In this document: positions 35,270 to 45,498 of the stretch, piece after piece | How positions within the stretch are numbered: the first letter of the stretch is position 1 | How the letters are laid out: each line of letters starts with the position of its first letter | Source of the DNA: Achromobacter ruhlandii | GTDB lineage: Bacteria; Pseudomonadota; Gammaproteobacteria; Burkholderiales; Burkholderiaceae_B | Length of the DNA stretch: 64,000 bases | Direction: 5' to 3' | Assembly: GCF_902859695.1 (NCBI RefSeq) | Contig: NZ_CADIJL010000025.1 | Location: forward strand, 1 to 64,000 | Translations under genes and position numbers: made by a program | The notes under the pieces: model-generated | What the model saw: only the letters and a program-made list of their open reading frames with translations | Told to the model about the DNA's origin: nothing | Database searches by the model: none

Positions 35270-35306
35270 ACCGCCGCCTTCCGGACCGGAAGCGCGGCGG
35301 TTTTGC
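35262..35306 (-). terminator. Intrinsic terminator of the purine permease, overlapping the att core
   Basis: On the minus strand CCGCCGC (35300-35294) and TTCCGG (35291-35286) pair with CCGGAA and GCGGCGG (down to 35271), followed by TTTTTTCATT. The U-tract overlaps the ICE core TTTTTCAT. TTTT on the other side could make it work in both directions. Confidence 0.88.
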
Positions 35307-35324
35307 ATGCATGCCTTGCCGGCG

Positions 35325-36617
35325 TTATTCGGGGAAGAACGCGTAGCGGATCACGAACAGGATCGCCACCAGCCAGGTGGCCGGATGCACGTCGCGCACG
35401 CGGCCGGTCGCGGTCTTGAGCACCACGTAGCTGATGAAGCCGAAGGCGATGCCGTTGGCGATGGAATAGGTGAACGGCATCACCAGCGCGGTCAGCGCGG
35501 CCGGGGTGGCTTCGCAGACGTCGTTCCAGTCGATGTCGATCAGCTCGCGCATCATCAGGCCGGCCACGTAGAGCAGGGCGGGCGCGGTGGCGTAGGCGGG
35601 CACGGCGCCGGCCAGCGGCGAGATGAACAGCGCGGCCAGGAACAGCAGGGCCACCACCAGCGCGGTCAGACCGGTGCGGCCGCCGGCCTGCACGCCCGAG
35701 GCGCTTTCGACGTAGGCGGTGGTGCTGCTGGTGCCCAGCATCGAGCCGGCGACGATGGCGGTGCTGTCGGCGAACAGCGCGCGGCCCAGGCGGTTGGGAC
35801 GGCCCTCCGGCATCAGGCCGGCGCGCTTGGCCACGCCCACCAGCGTGCCGGTGGCGTCGAACACTTCGACCAGCACGAACACCAGGATGACGTGCACGAA
35901 GCCGGTGTGCAGCGCGCCCAGGATGTCCATCTTGAACAGCGTCGGCGCCAGGCTCGGCGGCGCCGCGAACACGCCCTTGAATTCGTTGTAGCCCAGCGCC
36001 ATCGACAGCACCGTGACCACCAGGATGCCGATCAGGATGGCGCCGCGCACGCGCAGCGCGTCCAGCGAGGCGATGATGAAAAAGCCCAGGATGGCGAACA
36101 GCGGCCCCGGCGTGGTCAGGTCGCCCAGCGTCACCTTGGTGGCCGGATGCGCCACCACGATGCCGGCGCTCGACAGCGCGATAATGGCCAGGAACAGGCC
36201 GATACCGGCGGCGATGGCGCTGCGCAGCGAGTGCGGGATGCCCTTGACCAGCCAGACGCGGATACCCGAGATGGTCAGAATCAGGAAGATCACGCCCGAG
36301 ATGAACACGGCGCCCAGCGCCTGCTCCCAGGTGTAGCCCATGGTCTTGACCACGGTGAAGGCGAAGAAGGCGTTCAGCCCCATGCCCGGCGCCATGCCGA
36401 TCGGCCAGTTGGCGATCAGCGCCATCACCAGCGAGCCCAGCGCGGCCGCCAGGCAGGTGGCGACGAACACGGCGCTGCGGTCCATGCCGGTGGACGACAG
36501 GATGTCCGGGTTCACGAAGATGATGTACGACATCGTCAGGAATGTCGTCAGGCCGGCCACGATCTCGGTTCTCGCGGTCGTGCCGTGTTCACGCAGGTTG
36601 AATAGCTTCTCCAGCAT
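35325..36617 (-). CDS. NCS2/AzgA-type purine permease
   Basis: A 430-residue inner-membrane permease of the AzgA-like NCS2 group, which imports guanine, hypoxanthine or adenine with protons. About 12 to 14 hydrophobic segments are present. Conserved stretches include [45 protein letters not shown] and [22 protein letters not shown]. The start [14 protein letters not shown] at 36617 has a GGGG ribosome site; the frame is open further upstream. It is divergent from tsaD. Substrate within the purines cannot be fixed from sequence. Confidence 0.92.
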   Translation of the reverse strand: MLEKLFNLREHGTTARTEIVAGLTTFLTMSYIIFVNPDILSSTGMDRSAVFVATCLAAALGSLVMALIANWPIGMAPGMGLNAFFAFTVVKTMGYTWEQALGAVFISGVIFLILTISGIRVWLVKGIPHSLRSAIAAGIGLFLAIIALSSAGIVVAHPATKVTLGDLTTPGPLFAILGFFIIASLDALRVRGAILIGILVVTVLSMALGYNEFKGVFAAPPSLAPTLFKMDILGALHTGFVHVILVFVLVEVFDATGTLVGVAKRAGLMPEGRPNRLGRALFADSTAIVAGSMLGTSSTTAYVESASGVQAGGRTGLTALVVALLFLAALFISPLAGAVPAYATAPALLYVAGLMMRELIDIDWNDVCEATPAALTALVMPFTYSIANGIAFGFISYVVLKTATGRVRDVHPATWLVAILFVIRYAFFPE

Positions 36618-36724
36618 TCTTGTCCCCAGGGTGCTTGCAGGCTTGGTTGGTGAGAAGGGGCTTGGGCGCCCCCGGTCATTTTGTAAACGGGCGTATTTTC
36701 GCATCAGTTGTAAACTCTGCCGCC

Positions 36725-37756
36725 ATGATTATTCTCGGCTTTGAAAGCTCCTGCGACGAAACGGGCGTCGCAGCCGTCTGTACGGAACGCGGCCTGCTCG
36801 CGCACGCGCTGCACACCCAGATCGCCATGCACCAGGAATACGGGGGCGTGGTGCCCGAACTCGCCTCGCGCGACCATATCCGGCGCGTGGTGCCGCTGAC
36901 CCGCCAGGTGCTGCAAGAGGCGGGCCTGGAAATGTCGGACATTGGCGCGGTGGCGTATACGGCCGGGCCCGGGCTGGCGGGCGCGCTGCTGGTGGGCGCC
37001 AGCGTGGCGCAATCGTTCGCCTGGTCGCGCCGCCTGCCCGCCATCGCCATTCATCACCTGGAAGGCCACCTGCTGTCGCCGATGCTGGCCGACCCGCGGC
37101 CTGATTTCCCGTTCGTGGCCCTGCTGGTGTCCGGCGGCCATACGCAATTGATGCGGGTGGACGGGGTGGGGCGCTACGAATTGCTGGGCGAAACCCTGGA
37201 CGACGCCGCCGGCGAAGCCTTCGACAAGTCCGCCAAGCTGATGGGGCTGGGCTACCCGGGCGGCCCCGCGCTGGCGCGGCTGGCGGAGCAGGGCGATGCC
37301 GCGCGTTTCGACCTGCCGCGTCCCATGCTGCACAGCGGCGACCTGGATTTCAGCTTCAGCGGCCTGAAGACCGCCGTGCTGACCCGGGTCAAGGCCGCCG
37401 AGCAGGACGGCGGGCTGGACGAACAGACCCGCGCCGACCTGGCCGCGGCGACCCAGGCCGCGATCGTCGAGGTGCTGGCCGCCAAGTCGATCCGCGCCTT
37501 GAAACAGACCGGCCTGCGCCGCCTGGTAGTGGCGGGCGGGGTGGGGGCCAACCAGCTGCTGCGCGCCAGGCTGGCCGCCGCGCTCAAGCCCTTGAAGGCG
37601 CAGGCGTATTTCCCGCCGCTGTCGTTGTGCACGGACAACGGCGCCATGATCGCCTTCGCGGCGGCCGAGCGGGTCAAGGCGGGGCTGGTGACGCTGGACC
37701 CGGACGCCCACGGCTTCACGGTGCGGCCGCGCTGGGACCTGGCCGATATCGCCTGA
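36725..37756 (+). CDS. tsaD: tRNA t6A37 threonylcarbamoyltransferase TsaD
   Basis: A 343-residue subunit of the TsaBDE machinery that adds threonylcarbamoyl to A37 of tRNAs reading ANN codons. [14 protein letters not shown] at the start, the metal-binding HLEGH ([11 protein letters not shown]), LVSGGHTQL and the late CTDNGAMIA are all present. The ATG at 36725 gives the normal family length. It is followed by a strong terminator, so it is probably a single-gene unit. Confidence 0.97.
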   Translation: MIILGFESSCDETGVAAVCTERGLLAHALHTQIAMHQEYGGVVPELASRDHIRRVVPLTRQVLQEAGLEMSDIGAVAYTAGPGLAGALLVGASVAQSFAWSRRLPAIAIHHLEGHLLSPMLADPRPDFPFVALLVSGGHTQLMRVDGVGRYELLGETLDDAAGEAFDKSAKLMGLGYPGGPALARLAEQGDAARFDLPRPMLHSGDLDFSFSGLKTAVLTRVKAAEQDGGLDEQTRADLAAATQAAIVEVLAAKSIRALKQTGLRRLVVAGGVGANQLLRARLAAALKPLKAQAYFPPLSLCTDNGAMIAFAAAERVKAGLVTLDPDAHGFTVRPRWDLADIA

Positions 37757-37768
37757 GACGGACAATGA

Positions 37769-37794
37769 AAAAGGGGGCCTCGGCCCCCTTTTGT
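37769..37794. terminator. Bidirectional terminator between tsaD and plsY
   Basis: GGGGGCC (37773-37779) and GGCCCCC (37782-37788) close a tiny loop. AAAAA lies before and TTTT after, so it serves both convergent genes. Confidence 0.88.
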
Positions 37795-37828
37795 TATTCC
37801 GGGCGCGCCGCCCGCGCCGGCGCGCGGA

Positions 37829-38470
37829 TCACTTCTTCTTGCCGCCGCCGATGCGGCTTTCGGTGCCTTGCACCAGGCGCGTGATGTTGGCGCGGTGGCG
37901 GTAGAACAGCAGCACGCCAATGATGGCCAGGGCGATGCCCATGGCCGGCTGGGCGTACCACGCCAGGCCGGAGCCGAATACGTAGTAGACCGGCGCGAAG
38001 AACGCAGCCACCAGCGAGGCCAGCGAGGAATAGCGGAAGAACACCGCGATGATCAGCCAGGTAGCCGCGGTGGCGACCGCCAGCCACGGCTGGATGGCGA
38101 CCAGCACGCCCAGCGCGGTGGCCACGCCCTTGCCGCCCTTGAACCCCAGGAAAATCGGGTACAGATGACCCAGGAAGGCCGCCACGGCCACCGCGGCCAG
38201 CGGGCCAGGGGCGATGCCGGGCGCCAGGCGCTGCGCCAGCCAGACCGCGAACCAGCCCTTGGCGGCGTCGCCCAGCAGGGTCAGCGCGGCGGCGGTCTTG
38301 TTGCCAGTGCGCAGCACATTGGTGGCGCCGGGGTTCTTGGAGCCGTAGCTGCGGGGGTCCTGCAGCCCCATGAGCTTGCTGACCACCACGGCGAAAGGCA
38401 CGGAGCCGATCAGGTAGGCCAGCAGGATGAGCGCCGCGGAGAACGCCAGGGAGGGTTCGGTGATCGCCAT
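37829..38470 (-). CDS. plsY: Glycerol-3-phosphate acyltransferase PlsY
   Basis: A 213-residue inner-membrane enzyme that transfers acyl groups from acyl-phosphate to glycerol-3-phosphate at the start of phospholipid synthesis. The three loop motifs are visible: [27 protein letters not shown], and [13 protein letters not shown]. Five hydrophobic segments fit the family. A Lys-rich C-terminal end (RIGGGKKK) follows. It is divergent from surE, with 179 bp between. Confidence 0.96.
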   Translation of the reverse strand: MAITEPSLAFSAALILLAYLIGSVPFAVVVSKLMGLQDPRSYGSKNPGATNVLRTGNKTAAALTLLGDAAKGWFAVWLAQRLAPGIAPGPLAAVAVAAFLGHLYPIFLGFKGGKGVATALGVLVAIQPWLAVATAATWLIIAVFFRYSSLASLVAAFFAPVYYVFGSGLAWYAQPAMGIALAIIGVLLFYRHRANITRLVQGTESRIGGGKKK

Positions 38471-38649
38471 GGGTAAGGATATCCGTTGTTATGAGTGCAA
38501 TTGTCTCGGTGGCTGCGGATTCTACCCCGGTCGCCCGGGCCGGGGGGCGGCCCCTGGCGCAGCGGCGGGACGGCCGGACATGCCGGCGCCTTCCGCGGAC
38601 GGTACAATCCAGCCGGTCCACCCGTGTTTTATTTTCTTTCGGATGCACA

Positions 38650-39408
38650 ATGCGAATTCTGGTTTCGAACGATGATGGTTACTCGGCCCCCGGGCTCGAA
38701 GCGCTGGTCAAGGCGCTGCAAGGCCTGGGCGACCTGACCGTCGTCGCGCCCGAGACCAACCACAGCGGCGCCTCCAATTCCCTGACGCTGAACCGTCCGC
38801 TGTCGGTGCGCACCGCCTCCAACGGCTTCATCGCTGTCAACGGCACGCCGTCCGACTGCGTCCACGTCGCCCTGACCGGGCTGATGGACACGCGCCCGGA
38901 CCTGGTGGTGTCGGGCATCAACAACGGCGCCAACATGGGCGACGACACGCTCTATTCAGGCACCGTGGCGGCCGCCAGCGAAGGCTACCTGTTCGGCATC
39001 CCGGCCATCGCCTTCTCGCTGGCCGAGAAGGGCTGGGAACACATCGAGTCCGCCGCCCGCGCCGCGCGCCTGGTGGTCGAGCGCCACCTGGCGCAGCCGC
39101 TGGCCGCGCCGGTGCTGCTGAACGTCAACATCCCCAGCCGCCGCTTCGACGACATGCACGGCTTCCAGGTCACGCGCCTGGGCAAGCGCCATCCGTCGCA
39201 GCCGGTGGTGCGCACCACCACCCCCTATGGCGATCCGGTCTACTGGATCGGCCCGGTGGGGCAGGCGGCCGACGCCGCGCCCGGCACCGACTTCCACGCG
39301 GTGGCGCAAGGCATGGTGTCGGTCACGCCGCTGCGGCTGGACCTGACCCAGCACAGCCAGCTCGACGAAATCCGGACCTGGGCGGAGCCGCTATGCGCCG
39401 ACGCATAA
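38650..39408 (+). CDS. surE: 5'/3'-nucleotidase SurE
   Basis: A 252-residue metal-dependent phosphatase acting on nucleoside monophosphates and polyphosphate. [31 protein letters not shown] and [24 protein letters not shown] carry the metal and substrate residues. It opens the surE-pcm-nlpD string conserved in proteobacteria and overlaps pcm by 16 bases. The ATG at 38650 gives the standard length. Confidence 0.96.
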   Translation: MRILVSNDDGYSAPGLEALVKALQGLGDLTVVAPETNHSGASNSLTLNRPLSVRTASNGFIAVNGTPSDCVHVALTGLMDTRPDLVVSGINNGANMGDDTLYSGTVAAASEGYLFGIPAIAFSLAEKGWEHIESAARAARLVVERHLAQPLAAPVLLNVNIPSRRFDDMHGFQVTRLGKRHPSQPVVRTTTPYGDPVYWIGPVGQAADAAPGTDFHAVAQGMVSVTPLRLDLTQHSQLDEIRTWAEPLCADA

Positions 39409-40217
39409 GCCAGCCGGACGTCTCCCAGGCGGTGCCCGGGCGGCCCAGCCCGGTGCGGTACGACTCCGGCCGGCTCAGCCCCGGCGTCACCCCGGCCAAC
39501 AGCAACACCCGCGTCTCGGCCGCCACGCTGCAAAGCCAGGCCAAGGCGCCCACGCCGTCGGCGGGCGGCAACCTCGGGCTCAACTCCGATCGGCTGCGCC
39601 AGGCGATGGTGCAGCGCCTGCGTGTCCAGGGCGTGACCGACGAGCGCGTGCTCAACGCCATGGCCGCGGTGCCGCGCCATCTGTTCGTCGACGAGGCGCT
39701 GGCCAGCCGTGCCTACGAAGATGCGGCCCTGCCCATCGGCCATTCGCAGACCATTTCGCAGCCGTGGGTGGTGGCGCGCATGATCGCCACCATCTGCGAA
39801 GACCGCACGCCCACCCGCGTGCTCGAAGTGGGGGCCGGCTGCGGCTACCAGGCCGCCGTGCTGGCCCAGTTCGTGCGCGAGGTGCATTCCATCGAACGCA
39901 TCCGCGGCCTGTACGAGCTGGCGCGCGAACATCTGCGCGCCTTGCGGCTCACCACCCGCATCCGCTTGATCTATGGCGATGGCATGCTGGGCCTGCCCGG
40001 CGTGGCGCCGTTCGATGCTATCGTTGTGGCTGCCGCCGGCCTGACCATCCCGCAGGCGCTGCTGCAGCAGCTTGCGCCGGGCGGCCGCCTGATCGCTCCC
40101 GAAGGGGGCGCCAACCAGCGCCTGGTGCTCATCGAACGCACCGGCGCGGCCAGCTGGAAACGAACTGAATTAGAGGCCGTGCGCTTTGTGCCGCTGCGTG
40201 CCGGAATACAATCTTGA
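39393..40217 (+). CDS. pcm: Protein-L-isoaspartate O-methyltransferase, N-terminally extended
   Basis: A 274-residue repair methyltransferase that methylates isoaspartyl residues in aged proteins using S-adenosylmethionine. The catalytic core starts about residue 65 ([13 protein letters not shown]). It contains [15 protein letters not shown] and the cofactor loop [15 protein letters not shown]. The first 65 residues are polar and Pro/Ser-rich and exceed the usual 210-residue enzyme. A start further inside would end the overlap with surE, so the exact N-terminus is uncertain. Confidence 0.92.
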   Translation: MRRRISQPDVSQAVPGRPSPVRYDSGRLSPGVTPANSNTRVSAATLQSQAKAPTPSAGGNLGLNSDRLRQAMVQRLRVQGVTDERVLNAMAAVPRHLFVDEALASRAYEDAALPIGHSQTISQPWVVARMIATICEDRTPTRVLEVGAGCGYQAAVLAQFVREVHSIERIRGLYELAREHLRALRLTTRIRLIYGDGMLGLPGVAPFDAIVVAAAGLTIPQALLQQLAPGGRLIAPEGGANQRLVLIERTGAASWKRTELEAVRFVPLRAGIQS

Positions 40218-40234
40218 GCAAACAGGAGAAACGT

Positions 40235-41095
40235 ATGCTCAACGGGCAGTTGCAACTGACCGATATGAACCTCGGCGTGTCCATGACGCGCCTGCGCCGC
40301 CCGATTTTTGTGGCCGGCGTCCTCAGCCTGGCCATCCTGGCCGGCTGCGCATCCAAGGGCACGCGCGCGCCGGTCGTCGACCTGGCCGGCGGCCAGCCGT
40401 CCGCCGCCGCCCAGCCGGGCGGCAGTTATGTCGTCAAGCCGGGCGACACGCTCTACAAGATCGCGCGCGCCAACAACGTCGATGTCGAGAACATCAAGCG
40501 CTGGAACAACCTCAGCGATCCCAACCAGATTTCGGTGGGGCAGGTGCTGAAGATGTCCGGTTCGTCGGGCGGCGTCGCGCAACCGGCGCCCATCGCCAGC
40601 AACAAGGCGCAGCCGCGCCCGCTGGACCAGCCGGCCGATACCTCGGGCACCGCCACGGCTTCGCTGCCGCCGCCGGCCCCCGCGCCCACGCCGGCTGAAA
40701 CCAAGCCCGCCACGCGCGCGGCCGATGCCGGCGTGATCAACTGGGCCTGGCCGGCCGGTGGCCAGATCATGCAGGGCTTCAACAACAACAGCAAGGGCAT
40801 CGATATCGCCGGCGCGCTGGGCGACCCGGTCACCGCCGCCGCGGATGGCAAGGTCATGTACAGCGGCAACGGCGTGCGCGGCCTGGGCAACCTGATCATC
40901 GTCAATCACCAGAACGGCTTCATCACGGCGTATGCGCACAACCGCACGCTGCTGGTCAAGACCGGCCAGGACGTCAAGCGCGGCGCCAAGATCGCCGAGA
41001 TCGGCCAGAGCGACACCACCTCGCCGCGCCTGCACTTCGAGATCCGCCGCCAGGGCACTCCCGTGGATCCGATGCAGTACCTGCCCGCCAAATGA
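40235..41095 (+). CDS. nlpD: NlpD-like lipoprotein, LysM plus degenerate M23 domain
   Basis: A 286-residue outer-membrane lipoprotein that in E. coli activates the amidase AmiC during cell separation. A lipobox (LAILAGC) is preceded by a membrane segment. LysM follows (YVVKPGDTLYKIARANNV), then a Pro/Ala-rich linker and a LytM domain. The LytM zinc site is degenerate (NSKGIDIAG in place of a His-containing motif), as in true NlpD, so it is an activator rather than a hydrolase. GGAG sits before the ATG at 40235; TTG at 40214 and ATG at 40283 are alternatives. Confidence 0.93.
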   Translation: MLNGQLQLTDMNLGVSMTRLRRPIFVAGVLSLAILAGCASKGTRAPVVDLAGGQPSAAAQPGGSYVVKPGDTLYKIARANNVDVENIKRWNNLSDPNQISVGQVLKMSGSSGGVAQPAPIASNKAQPRPLDQPADTSGTATASLPPPAPAPTPAETKPATRAADAGVINWAWPAGGQIMQGFNNNSKGIDIAGALGDPVTAAADGKVMYSGNGVRGLGNLIIVNHQNGFITAYAHNRTLLVKTGQDVKRGAKIAEIGQSDTTSPRLHFEIRRQGTPVDPMQYLPAK

Positions 41096-41871
41096 CGCCC
41101 ACGCTGGTATTCGACCTCGAGACCATTCCCGACGCGGAAGGCCTGCGCAAGCTCAACGGCTGGAGCGCCGACGTCCCCGATGCCGAAGTGGTCGAGCGCG
41201 CGCTCACCGCGCGCCGCGAGGCCGTGGGCCACGATTTCCTGCCGCTGCACCTGCACAAGGTGGCGGTGGTGGGCTGCGTGTTCCGCGACGACCAGGGCTT
41301 TCGCGTCAAGACGCTGGGCCAGCCCGACGATCCCGAAGCCGCGCTGCTGGCCGGCTTCTTCAAGACCATCGAGCGCTACACGCCCAAGCTGGTCAGCTGG
41401 AACGGTTCGGGCTTTGACCTGCCGGTGCTGCACTACCGCAGCCTGATCCAGGGCGTGCCCGCGCCGCGCTACTGGGACATGGGCGAGGAAGACCGCGATT
41501 TCAAGTTCAACAACTACATTTCGCGTTATCACTCGCGCCACACCGACCTGATGGACCTGCTGGCCAAGTACAACGGCCGCGCCAACGCGCCGCTGGACGA
41601 ACTGGCCAAGCTGTGCGGCTTTCCCGGCAAGCTCGGCATGGACGGCAGCAAGGTGTGGGAGGCCTGGAGCCAGGGCCGCGCCGACGAGGTCCGCGCTTAT
41701 TGCGAAACGGACGTGGTCAACACCTGGCTGGTGTATTGCCGCTTCCGCTTCCTGCGCGGCGAAATCGACCGCACGGCCTACGAGGCCGAGATCGCGCTGG
41801 TGCGCGACACGCTGACGGCCAGCGACGCGCCGCACTGGAAGGAATACCTGGCGGCCTGGGACGCCAACTGA
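41092..41871 (+). CDS. Predicted 3'-5' exonuclease, PolB-proofreading-like
   Basis: A 259-residue DEDD-type nuclease of the PF10108 family. The first acidic motif is FDLETIP (residues 6-12), the second is LVSWNGSGFDLPVLHYR, and the third is YCETDVVNTWLVYCRF. It overlaps nlpD in an ATGA and so is likely translated with it. This place in the surE-pcm-nlpD string is where rpoS stands in many other proteobacteria. A DNA-repair or turnover role is inferred from the fold only. Confidence 0.9.
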   Translation: MTPTLVFDLETIPDAEGLRKLNGWSADVPDAEVVERALTARREAVGHDFLPLHLHKVAVVGCVFRDDQGFRVKTLGQPDDPEAALLAGFFKTIERYTPKLVSWNGSGFDLPVLHYRSLIQGVPAPRYWDMGEEDRDFKFNNYISRYHSRHTDLMDLLAKYNGRANAPLDELAKLCGFPGKLGMDGSKVWEAWSQGRADEVRAYCETDVVNTWLVYCRFRFLRGEIDRTAYEAEIALVRDTLTASDAPHWKEYLAAWDAN

Positions 41872-41906
41872 GCGGCGCGCGCGGATGGCGCGGCATGCTC
41901 GACAGA

Positions 41907-41929
41907 CGGGGCCCGCCGGGCCCCGTTTT
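41907..41929 (+). terminator. Terminator after surE-pcm-nlpD-exonuclease operon
   Basis: CGGGGCCC (41907-41914) and GGGCCCCG (41918-41925) close a three-base loop, followed by TTTT. Confidence 0.8.
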
Positions 41930-42040
41930 CACGCCTGGCGCAGGCGCAATCGACTGAAACATAGCTTGCGGGGACGAAACCTGGATGAAACCGGGCGGAT
42001 CGCACAATGGCCTCGCTTTCTTCACTTTCAGGAGACCTAC

Positions 42041-42649
42041 ATGTCCCGATTCGCACTCCGCTCCAACCTGGCTGCCCTGGCCATGGTCGCCGCCACCGGC
42101 GGCTTGCTGGCCGGTCCCGTCATGGCGGCGGCGCCCGCCGACGGTGGTCCCGCCGCAATGCACGAAGGCCACCGTGGTGGCGGTTTCCACAAGGGCATGC
42201 GCGACGGCCTGTGGATCCCGGGCCTGGGCCCCGTGTCCAAGGCGCAGCTCGACCAGCTCAAGCTGGATGACAAGCAGCAGGCCCTGGTCAAGACCGCGCA
42301 GGACGGCCAGCGCAGCCTGCACGAAGCCATGCGCGCTTCCGGCGGCCAGCGCCACGATCTGCTCAAGGCGCAACTGGATAGCGGCAAGCTCGATCCGCGC
42401 GCACTGCTGGAGCAATCCGACAAGTCGCGTGACCAGTTCGGCACGCAGGCCAAGCAGGTCCGCGATCAATGGCTGGCCGTGTGGGACAGCCTGAACGACG
42501 CCCAGCGCGCCCAGGTGACCCAGATGCTCAAGGAGCGTCAGGCCAAGATGCAGGAACGCCACGCCCGCATGGAAGGGCGCCACGGCAAGGGTCCGGGCAA
42601 CGCGCCGGGCGCCGTGCCCCCGCCGCCGCCCGCGCCCGCCGCCAACTGA
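42041..42649 (+). CDS. Periplasmic Spy/CpxP-like helical protein
   Basis: A 202-residue exported protein with a signal peptide ending GPVMAAAPA. His/Gly-rich MHEGHRGGGFHKGM is followed by a helical middle (LDQLKLDDKQQALVKTAQ, DAQRAQVTQMLKERQAKMQERH) and a Pro-rich tail. The LTxxQ-like helical pattern and His/Met content resemble Spy/CpxP chaperones or metal-linked periplasmic proteins. AGGAG before the ATG sets the start. Stress or metal response is a fair guess. Confidence 0.7.
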   Translation: MSRFALRSNLAALAMVAATGGLLAGPVMAAAPADGGPAAMHEGHRGGGFHKGMRDGLWIPGLGPVSKAQLDQLKLDDKQQALVKTAQDGQRSLHEAMRASGGQRHDLLKAQLDSGKLDPRALLEQSDKSRDQFGTQAKQVRDQWLAVWDSLNDAQRAQVTQMLKERQAKMQERHARMEGRHGKGPGNAPGAVPPPPPAPAAN

Positions 42650-42720
42650 CCGCCCGATCGGACGGCCGCGCCGTCCGCGGCCGGACCACGCCGCCCCGGC
42701 AAGGGCAGCGGTGTCAGTCC

Positions 42721-42757
42721 AACCCCGCCCCGCTTCGCGCGGGCGGGGTTTTTTTGT
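42721..42757 (+). terminator. Strong intrinsic terminator after the Spy-like gene
   Basis: CCCCGCCC and GGGCGGGG arms with an inner CGC..GCG pair are followed by seven T residues. The remaining bases to 43013 hold no gene; they should contain the promoter of the next gene. Confidence 0.88.
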
Positions 42758-43013
42758 TGCGCGCCGCATGCCCTGACCGCGCGCAAGCCCCATTTTGAGG
42801 CGTCGCCGCCTGCCCGCGTGGCGGCGCGCACCGTACTGGTGCGCCACGGCGCGCCTGTTCAGCGCATCGCCAGTGGGCTGACACGCAAATGAAACCTGGC
42901 ACGGACATTGCTTGAGGGAAGGTGAGCCGGTTACCTGCCGTTGCAAGACCGGTCCGACGGATGTGCCTAAGGCCCTTCCTCCTCCTCGTTAAATCCGATC
43001 AGGACACCGCACC

Positions 43014-43766
43014 ATGAAGAAGACGTTGCTAGCCTTGCCCGTTGCGCTCGCCGCTTGTTTCGTTGCAACGGCACAGGCCGAACCCACCGACCTGGGCGGC
43101 GGTTTTTCGCTCAGCGGCAATGCCACGATCGCCAGCGACTACCGTTTCCGCGGCTATTCGCAGACCGACTTCCGGCCGGCCGCCCAGCTGGGCTTCGATC
43201 TGAACCACAGCTCCGGCTTCTACCTGGGCAACTGGAACTCCAACGTGTCCAGCTTCGTCTTCACCGACGGCAATCTGGAAATGGACTTCTACGGCGGCTG
43301 GAAGGGCGACGTGGGCGGCGGCTTCACGCTCGACGCCGGCGTGCTGCACTACTACTATCCCGGCTCCAGCTCGCCCAAGGGCGGCAACTACAACAACACC
43401 GACCTGTACCTGGCCGCGACCTACGCCAACTACACCCTCAAGTATTCGTACACGCCCAGCGACTTCTTCAGCACGCCCGACAGCAAGGGCACCTGGTACC
43501 TGGACGGCACCGCCAACTTCGACCTGGGCGACGGCTGGGGACTGGTGGGCCATCTGGGTTACCAGAAGCTCAAGAACCAGGTCAACATGGACGGCGACTC
43601 CATCGGCCATTACGTCGACTACAAGCTCGGCGTCACCAAGGACCTGAAGGGCTGGGTGCTGGGCCTGGCCGCCGTCGGCGCCACCAAGGACAACTGGCTG
43701 CCGACCAAGTACGGCCATCCGTCGGGCCGCCTGGGCGCGGTGTTCTCGGTGTCGCGTTCGTTCTGA
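43014..43766 (+). CDS. TorF-family outer-membrane porin-like protein
   Basis: A 250-residue outer-membrane beta-barrel with a signal peptide ([22 protein letters not shown]). [23 protein letters not shown] and [20 protein letters not shown] are typical of the TorF putative porin family, and the chain ends in Phe as barrel proteins do. Alternating aromatic strands run to the end. The family is linked to uptake of small nutrients, but no substrate is set. Confidence 0.85.
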   Translation: MKKTLLALPVALAACFVATAQAEPTDLGGGFSLSGNATIASDYRFRGYSQTDFRPAAQLGFDLNHSSGFYLGNWNSNVSSFVFTDGNLEMDFYGGWKGDVGGGFTLDAGVLHYYYPGSSSPKGGNYNNTDLYLAATYANYTLKYSYTPSDFFSTPDSKGTWYLDGTANFDLGDGWGLVGHLGYQKLKNQVNMDGDSIGHYVDYKLGVTKDLKGWVLGLAAVGATKDNWLPTKYGHPSGRLGAVFSVSRSF

Positions 43767-43930
43767 TTCCCATCCGTGGCGGCGCCCTCACCGGCGCCGG
43801 CTTTGGGGGGCTTGATGGAGACTGCCCGGCGGGCCGTCTCCGGCAAGTCCCCCTTTTTTTCGGACGCGGGCGGGGCGCTGCCGAATCCTCTTACAATGCC
43901 GGGTTGCGTGAATTTTCTGGACTGCGTGAG

Positions 43931-45436
43931 ATGTCTGACGTTTTGAGTATCGAATCCCTGGACCTGGAAGCCCGGGGCATCGCCCGCCGCGATGGCAAGG
44001 TCGTGTTCGTGGAAGGCGCCTTGCCCGGCGAGCGGGTCACGGCGACCACCGTGCGCCGCAAGCCGTCCTACGAAATCGCGCGGGTCGACCAGGTGATGCG
44101 CCCCTCGTCGCAGCGCGTGACGCCGCGCTGCCCGCATTTCGGCGTCTGTGGCGGCTGTGCCATGCAACATCTCGAACCGTCCACGCAGGTGGCGATCAAG
44201 CAGCGGTCGCTCGAAGACACCTTCTGGCATGTCGGCAAGCTGCGTCCGGCCCGCATCCTGGCGCCGCTGCATGGCCCGACCTGGGGCTACCGCTACCGCG
44301 CCCGCCTGTCGGTGCGCGTGGTGCCCAAGAAGGGCGGGGTGCTGGTGGGCTTTCACGAGCGCAAGAGCAGCTACGTGGCCGACATGCGCGAATGCCATGT
44401 GCTGCCGCGCCACGTCAGCGACCTGCTGATGCCGCTGCGCGCCATGATCGCGTCGATGTCCGCGCCCGACCGCCTGCCGCAGGTGGAAGTGTCGCTGGGC
44501 GACGGCGTGACCGCGCTGGTGCTGCGCCACCTGCTGCCGCTGACCGACAACGACATCGCCGTGCTGCGCGCCTTCGCCGACAAGCACAACGTGCAATGGT
44601 GGCTGCAGCCCAAGGGCCCGGACACGGTGCATCCGCTGGTGCCCGAGCACCGCGATGCGCTGACCTACACCATGCCCGAATTCGGCCTGCGCATGCCGTA
44701 CCGGCCGACCGACTTCACCCAGGTCAATCACGCCATCAACCGTTCCATGGTGTCGCGCGCGCTCACGCTGCTGGAAGTGCAGCCGACCGACCGCGTCGCC
44801 GACCTGTTCTGTGGCCTGGGCAACTTCACGCTGCCGCTGGCCACCCAGGGCCGCGAGGCCGTGGGCGTGGAGGGCAGCAAGGCGCTGACCGACCGCGCCC
44901 ACGAGGCCGCCGCGCGCCACGGGCTGGGCGAGCGCACCAGTTTCGCTACCCTCAACCTGTTCGAGGTGGACGTCGAATGGCTGCGCGGCCTGGGCTTCTT
45001 CGACCGCATGCTGATCGATCCGCCGCGCGAAGGCGCGCAGGCCGTGGCGCAGGCGCTGTCGCAACTGAAGGCCGAGGAGCGCCCGCGCCGTATCGTCTAC
45101 GTGTCCTGTAATCCCGCCACGCTGGCGCGCGACGCCGCCATCATGGTGCACGAGGGCGGCTACCTGCTCAAGAGCGCCGGGGTCATCAACATGTTCCCGC
45201 ACACCGGGCACGTGGAGTCGATCGCGGTGTTCGAATCGCTGGATGCCGAGGGCGTGCGCGAAGTGCAGGAGCGCGCCCGCCAGCGCGCCTTGCAGCAGGC
45301 GGCCGATGCGGCGGCCGCGGAAGCGGAAAAGGCCGCCGCGGCCGCCGAGAAGGCCGCGTCCAAGCAGGCGGCCACCGAGGCCTACCACGCCCGCGTCGCG
45401 GCCGAGGGCGAGACGCCGGCGCAAAGCCAGGCGTGA
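43931..45436 (+). CDS. rlmD: 23S rRNA m5U1939 methyltransferase RlmD
   Basis: A 501-residue RNA methyltransferase with an iron-sulfur cluster. The N-terminal TRAM domain is followed by cluster Cys residues in [10 protein letters not shown] (near residue 67) and in MRECHVL. The cofactor loop is [15 protein letters not shown], and the catalytic Cys lies in [12 protein letters not shown]. The last 65 residues are an Ala/Glu-rich coiled tail not needed by the enzyme in other species. It ends before an intrinsic terminator. Confidence 0.95.
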   Translation: MSDVLSIESLDLEARGIARRDGKVVFVEGALPGERVTATTVRRKPSYEIARVDQVMRPSSQRVTPRCPHFGVCGGCAMQHLEPSTQVAIKQRSLEDTFWHVGKLRPARILAPLHGPTWGYRYRARLSVRVVPKKGGVLVGFHERKSSYVADMRECHVLPRHVSDLLMPLRAMIASMSAPDRLPQVEVSLGDGVTALVLRHLLPLTDNDIAVLRAFADKHNVQWWLQPKGPDTVHPLVPEHRDALTYTMPEFGLRMPYRPTDFTQVNHAINRSMVSRALTLLEVQPTDRVADLFCGLGNFTLPLATQGREAVGVEGSKALTDRAHEAAARHGLGERTSFATLNLFEVDVEWLRGLGFFDRMLIDPPREGAQAVAQALSQLKAEERPRRIVYVSCNPATLARDAAIMVHEGGYLLKSAGVINMFPHTGHVESIAVFESLDAEGVREVQERARQRALQQAADAAAAEAEKAAAAAEKAASKQAATEAYHARVAAEGETPAQSQA

Positions 45437-45470
45437 CCCGCCCCGGCGTCGGCCGGGCCGCCTGCAAGAA

Positions 45471-45497
45471 GGGCAAGCCGGTTGGCTTGCCCTTTTT
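45471..45497 (+). terminator. Terminator after rlmD
   Basis: GGGCAAGCC (45471-45479) pairs with GGCTTGCCC (45484-45492), followed by TTTTT. AA before it may help termination of the convergent cueR transcript as well. Confidence 0.85.
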
Positions 45498-45498
45498 C

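Noticed and set aside
35325-36725. Purine riboswitch before the NCS2 permease
   Set aside because: The 107 bp between permease and tsaD lack the conserved purine aptamer loops.
43619-45424. 601-codon open frame opposite rlmD
   Set aside because: Shadow of rlmD with no recognisable domain.
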